Shown here: piece by piece, positions 6,871 to 11,047 of the stretch
Position numbering within the stretch: position 1 is the first letter of the stretch
Layout of the letters: each line of letters opens with the position of its first letter
DNA from: Burkholderiaceae bacterium
GTDB taxonomy: Bacteria; Pseudomonadota; Gammaproteobacteria; Burkholderiales; Burkholderiaceae_C
Direction: 5' to 3'
Assembly: GCA_023260315.1 (NCBI GenBank)
Contig: JALQVQ010000272.1
Coordinates: 1-11,047 of the forward strand
Length of the DNA: 11,047 bases
Program-made: the position numbers and the translations under genes
Notes under the pieces: model-generated
Database searches by the model: none
What the model was told of the DNA's origin: nothing
The model's input: only the letters and a program-made list of their open reading frames with translations

Positions 6871-8841
6871 TTATTCGAGTGTCGTTGGATCCGGTGTTCG
6901 GATGAGGGGCACATCGACCTTCAGACGCGGTTTGCCTATCGGGGCCGTTGCGAGTCCTTTTTGAACCGCGGCAATGTCCTCTTCACTGGGATAAAGCCCC
7001 AGCAGCATGTAGTCGAAAACACGCCGTGCAATGGGTGCCGCGTGCGCGCTACCGAAGCCCGCATTTTCAACAATGATGGCCAATGCAACCTCAGGCTCGG
7101 CGGCGGGTGCAAAGGCGATGTACAACGAGTGGTCGCGCTCGAATTCGGCAAGTTTCTTCGCGTCATATTTTTCGTTTTGGCCAATGGTCACCGCCTGTGC
7201 CGTTCCTGTTTTACCGGCGCTCAAATAAGGCGCACCCACAAACGACAGCCGCGACGTACCGTCTTGTGTGACCCCCACCATGGCTTCTATGACGGTTTCA
7301 AGGTTCTTTTTGTTTAGGCCTAAATCGCGGGGGGTGGTTTGGGCGACCGTACGTGTTTCACTGCTGCGAGACTCTCGTATCGCACGCATCAAATGGGGCG
7401 GGTATTGAATCCCGCGGTTGGCCAGTGTTGCGGTTGCGGTTGCCAATTGCAGCATGGTGAATGCGTTGTAGCCTTGCCCAATACCGAGTGAGATGGTTTC
7501 ACCCGCGTACCAACGCTGTTGGTCGGCACGTTTGTAGGCATTGCGCTTCCAGTCTTGGCTGGGAAGTATGCCGGTTTGCTCGCCGAACAGGTCAATGCCA
7601 GTCAATTGCCCAAAACCGAAGGGCGCCATGAAGTCATGGATGGCGTCGACGCCAAGGTCATTCGCCAACGCGTAATAGTAGGTGTTGCTGGACTTGACGA
7701 TACTGGTTCGCAGGTCGACATTGCCGAGCCCTTCGTCGCCGTGGCTGCGGAATTTGTTATCGCCAAAAATCCAGTAGCCAGGGTCATAGGTGGTCGCTTG
7801 GGGCGTTCGCTTGCCAAGCTCGAGCGCGGCAAGGCCCATAAACGGCTTGTAGGTTGAGCCGGGTGGGTAACGACCTCGGATGGCACGGTTCAGCAGGGGC
7901 TTGTCCGGTGAGTCTGCCAGGGCACGCCAGCTCTCAACATCGATGCCTTCAACAAATAAGTTGGGATCGAATGTCGGCGAACTGACGAATGCAAGGACTT
8001 CCCCACTTCGAGGGTCAATGGCCACCAGGGCGCCTCGGCGGCTCCCATAAAGCTGCTCCACCATTTGTTGCAGTTTGGCGTCGATGGTCAGCTCGACGGT
8101 GCGCCCAGGGCGTGCGGGGCGACTGTCCAAAATACGCACGGCGCGGCCACCGGCGGAGGTCTCGATGCGTTCGATCCCCGTCTCTCCGTGGAGCTCTTTC
8201 TCGTAGAACTGTTCGATACCCAGCTTGCCAATGTAGTCCGTGCCACGGTAGTTGGCGCGGTCCTCGTCTGACCACTCCTCTATGCTGTCTTGCTCGCGCT
8301 GGTTGATACGCCCGATGTAGCCAATCAAGTGGCTGGCTGTGGCCCCAAAGGGGTAGCTGCGAAAAAATCGTGCGCGAATTTCAACGCCCGGAAAGCGCCA
8401 ACGCTGTGCCGCAAACCGGGCCACCTCCTCGTCGGTCAAGAGCGTCCGGATTGGGATCGCCTCGAAGGCCTTGGTCTCGGTTAACAGTTTCGCAAATCGC
8501 CGTCGATCACGCTTACTAATGCTGACGATTGCCTCGAGCTCATCGAGCAGTTCGTTCAAGTTAGCGACCTTTGAAGGCGTCACCTCAAGCGTGTAGGCAG
8601 AGTAATTTGAAGCGAGGATTTCGCCGTTGCGATCCTCCACTTCACCGCGCATCGGTACGACAGGAACAACGGCGGTGCGGTTGCGTTCGGCTTGCTCGTT
8701 GAGGGTTTCATACTGCACGACCTGCAGATAGTAGGCGCGTGCCCAAATGAGCACAAAGGCGATGATGACAGCGACGGTCGCCACCAGTGCCCGCAGTCGA
8801 AATTGCCGCAGATCTGCTTCAACGTTGCGCAACTCTTTCAT
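6871..8841 (-). CDS. mrdA: Penicillin-binding protein 2 (class B peptidoglycan transpeptidase)
   Basis: A 656-residue transpeptidase that cross-links peptidoglycan during rod elongation, anchored in the inner membrane with its catalytic domain in the periplasm. The N-terminal membrane helix is at about residues 17-38. The dimerisation (pedestal) domain follows, with MRGEVEDRNGEILA and the RSYPFGATASHLIGY segment. The penicillin-binding motifs are all present: active-site Ser329 in S329-T-Y-K332, the S384-S385-N386 triad, and K544-T545-G546; these fall within one residue of the E. coli PBP2 positions as I recall them. The C terminus ends with a short charged tail. It is the last gene of the mre cluster, starting 10 bases after the mreD stop with no strong ribosome site, so it is likely translated from the mre transcript. 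The usual partner rodA does not follow; the next gene is a convergent permease. Confidence 0.97.
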   Translation of the reverse strand: MKELRNVEADLRQFRLRALVATVAVIIAFVLIWARAYYLQVVQYETLNEQAERNRTAVVPVVPMRGEVEDRNGEILASNYSAYTLEVTPSKVANLNELLDELEAIVSISKRDRRRFAKLLTETKAFEAIPIRTLLTDEEVARFAAQRWRFPGVEIRARFFRSYPFGATASHLIGYIGRINQREQDSIEEWSDEDRANYRGTDYIGKLGIEQFYEKELHGETGIERIETSAGGRAVRILDSRPARPGRTVELTIDAKLQQMVEQLYGSRRGALVAIDPRSGEVLAFVSSPTFDPNLFVEGIDVESWRALADSPDKPLLNRAIRGRYPPGSTYKPFMGLAALELGKRTPQATTYDPGYWIFGDNKFRSHGDEGLGNVDLRTSIVKSSNTYYYALANDLGVDAIHDFMAPFGFGQLTGIDLFGEQTGILPSQDWKRNAYKRADQQRWYAGETISLGIGQGYNAFTMLQLATATATLANRGIQYPPHLMRAIRESRSSETRTVAQTTPRDLGLNKKNLETVIEAMVGVTQDGTSRLSFVGAPYLSAGKTGTAQAVTIGQNEKYDAKKLAEFERDHSLYIAFAPAAEPEVALAIIVENAGFGSAHAAPIARRVFDYMLLGLYPSEEDIAAVQKGLATAPIGKPRLKVDVPLIRTPDPTTLE

Positions 8842-8851
8842 GGGCTGTGCA

Positions 8852-9379
8852 TCAGAGAGGACGGTTTTCGTCGGGGTTGTGGGCTCGCCGCTGTGGCGCC
8901 AAGAGTATCACTGTTACAACCGGCCACAACGTCGCCTCAAGTGCGGGTGCAATGAGGGCAGGCCAACCCGGTAGGCCGTCACCAACGACCCAACGCACGG
9001 CCCACTGGAGCAGGTGTGCAGTGAGCAGTAAGGGGATCAACTGTAGTGCCTGGCCATCCACAGGGAACCAGCGCAGGCGGCGGTGCATCGATATGGCGAA
9101 ATAGGACAGCACGCTGTAAGCGAGGGCATGTTGGCCCAACAACGCGCTGGCATGCACATCCATTAGCAGGCCAAAAAAGAAAGCCCAGCCGATACTGACC
9201 CGTCGCGGTTGGTGAACGTTCCAGAAAACCAAGACCAGCGCCAAAAGATCAGGCAGCCAAACGCCTGACGGCCCCAGTAAGTCGCTGAGGAACATGTTGA
9301 GTAAAAGCATCGCAACCAGTGACGATGCCATGAACAGGGGTGACACCGGTAGCAAAAGTGGCTGGCCGCGACGCATCAT
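8852..9379 (-). CDS. mreD: Rod shape-determining protein MreD
   Basis: A 175-residue inner-membrane protein of the elongation complex, linking MreC, PBP2 and RodA to the MreB filaments. It has about five hydrophobic segments and the typical early pattern of a short basic N terminus (MMRRGQP), then membrane helices with LPDLLALVLVFWNVHQPRRVSIGWAFFFGLLMD, close to the family consensus of a Pro-Asp in the second helix and a Gly-Leu-Leu-x-Asp in the third. The start overlaps the mreC stop (ATGA at 9376-9379), a sign of translational coupling; two ATG codons stand side by side, so the start is 9379 or 9376. The C terminus is short and charged (APQRRAHNPDENRPL). It lies between mreC and mrdA, as usual in Proteobacteria. 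Confidence 0.95.
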   Translation of the reverse strand: MMRRGQPLLLPVSPLFMASSLVAMLLLNMFLSDLLGPSGVWLPDLLALVLVFWNVHQPRRVSIGWAFFFGLLMDVHASALLGQHALAYSVLSYFAISMHRRLRWFPVDGQALQLIPLLLTAHLLQWAVRWVVGDGLPGWPALIAPALEATLWPVVTVILLAPQRRAHNPDENRPL

Positions 9380-10263
9380 GGCTTGCCTCCGCTATCGGTT
9401 TCTGCCGCTGTCGGTGCGGCAGGTTGACTCGGAATGACCACCAGCACCTCGCGGGTGATGGCAACGCGCGCGCTTGGCGTGCAATAGAGGGTGCTGTAGT
9501 TCGCATCAAGCGTATCGGGCAACTCGTTGACGGTTGCCACTTGGAGCCCCGGCGGGTAGACACCATCGATGCCACTTGTGAGCAACACGTCATTGGCTTT
9601 GACATCGGCGTTGGCATTGACATACCGCATCTCAAGCAACGGCGGACCGCTCTTTTGCGCACCAAACAAAACCGCACGGGTACCGGTACGGGCATTCATG
9701 ACCGGTGTGGCATGGTTGGGGTCGGTGATCAAGGTCACTTCGCTGCTGAACGGATAAACCGTGGTGACTTGCCCAAACACGCCTTGGGTGTCGATCACGG
9801 CAGCGCCGGCTAAAACGCCGTCTACGCTGCCTTTGTCAATCACCACGCGAGCAGCATAGGTGTCGGGCGTCTCAGCGACAACGCGTGCAGCGATGCTGTG
9901 GTTGCTTTGTATGGCGCGGAGTTCCAGTAATGCCTCGAGGCGCTGGTTTTCGATGGTGAGGTACTGCGTCCGCTGCGCTTGTAGCGACGACTCAAGCAGT
10001 GCCCTTTCGAGGCGCTGGTTTTCGGTGATCGCGTCGCCGTGTCGCTGTAGGAAGTCCGCCATGCCGGCAGCCCACACCATGGGTTGTCGCAGCGCAAACT
10101 GCACTGGGTATAGCGCAGTGGCCAGTGCGGCCCGGACGGACTCGCCGACGCCGGCATGCCGGTCAATGCCCATGAGCCCGAAAGAGAGTCCCGCGCAAAT
10201 GGTCAGCTTAACGAACGCCGTCACGCCCTGTTTAAAGAGAGCCGGCGGTGAGCGGTCTAGCAC
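9376..10263 (-). CDS. mreC: Rod shape-determining protein MreC
   Basis: A 295-residue bitopic membrane protein that forms periplasmic filaments and activates PBP2 in the elongasome. The cytoplasmic tail (LDRSPPALFKQG) is followed by one membrane helix at about residues 16-34, a coiled coil at about residues 65-115 that contains the segment ENQRLE twice, 24 residues apart, and the beta-barrel domain, with GSVDGVLAGAAVIDTQGVFGQVT and LLTSGIDGVYPPGLQV as family marks. A low-complexity Ala/Pro tail ends the protein. The start is GTG at 10263; no ATG is found nearby, and a start here leaves 36 bases after mreB and gives the usual LDR-x-PPP-like N terminus. No clear Shine-Dalgarno sequence is seen. 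Its last four bases overlap mreD. Confidence 0.95.
   Translation of the reverse strand: MLDRSPPALFKQGVTAFVKLTICAGLSFGLMGIDRHAGVGESVRAALATALYPVQFALRQPMVWAAGMADFLQRHGDAITENQRLERALLESSLQAQRTQYLTIENQRLEALLELRAIQSNHSIAARVVAETPDTYAARVVIDKGSVDGVLAGAAVIDTQGVFGQVTTVYPFSSEVTLITDPNHATPVMNARTGTRAVLFGAQKSGPPLLEMRYVNANADVKANDVLLTSGIDGVYPPGLQVATVNELPDTLDANYSTLYCTPSARVAITREVLVVIPSQPAAPTAAETDSGGKP
9935..10024 (-). repeat. 18-base direct repeat in the MreC coiled coil
   Basis: The sequence TCGAGGCGCTGGTTTTCG occurs exactly at 9935-9952 and 10007-10024, 72 bases (24 codons) apart in the same frame. On the minus strand each copy encodes Glu-Asn-Gln-Arg-Leu-Glu. Identity at the DNA level, not only the protein level, suggests a recent internal duplication or strong codon preference. 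Confidence 0.9.
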
Positions 10264-10299
10264 GGGGTGATGGGCAGCAAGTTTGAGGCGTGCCGCCGG

Positions 10300-11047
<748 letters not shown>

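Overview
The window reads as a chromosomal segment of a betaproteobacterium, probably Burkholderiales/Comamonadaceae-like. The support is the mreB-mreC-mreD-mrdA order, the protein signatures, the moderately high GC and the dense packing of genes. No mobile element, tRNA, rRNA or CRISPR array was seen. The last ~140 bases do not fit this picture (see below).

Layout. (1) 2-274: the 3' end of alanine racemase (alr). (2) 290-1306: a SLAC1/TehA-type membrane protein, convergent with a LysR-type regulator at 1310-2209 (minus). (3) 2210-2340: a divergent control region. It holds a perfect TGATAT-N11-ATATCA LysR-type box, centred about 65 bases before the predicted mmsA start of transcription and overlapping a predicted lysR promoter. 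(4) 2341-5865: a compact operon of mmsA (CoA-acylating (methyl)malonate-semialdehyde dehydrogenase), a small DUF2007 protein and a GMC-family FAD oxidoreductase. LysR + mmsA + GMC dehydrogenase resembles known 3-hydroxypropionate catabolic loci. The reading proposed here is that the GMC enzyme oxidises a 3-hydroxy acid (or alcohol) to a semialdehyde, which MmsA converts to acetyl-CoA or propionyl-CoA. (5) 5866-6097: a 232-base non-coding gap with a hairpin, a possible branched RNA closed by a 10-11 bp long-range helix, and a strong intrinsic terminator ending 22 bases before the next start codon. (6) 6098-6859: a TauE/SafE (TSUP) permease, convergent with the cell-shape cluster. (7) 6871-10968 (minus): mrdA (PBP2), mreD, mreC and a 5'-truncated mreB, which together build the rod elongation complex. 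rodA does not follow mrdA here.

The most striking observation is at the right end. The mreB reading frame is intact only for its C-terminal ~203 residues. At 10900-10911 it switches in frame, at a shared Pro-Met-Ala stretch, to the N terminus of a low-molecular-weight phosphatase family protein (CX5RS loop). That is preceded after one base by the C terminus of a UPF0262 protein. UPF0262 followed by an LMW phosphatase is an alphaproteobacterial gene pair as I know it, so 10912-11047 appears foreign to the rest of the window. A chimeric assembly joined at a ~10-base microhomology is the likeliest explanation; a real rearrangement or transfer is less likely but would be remarkable.
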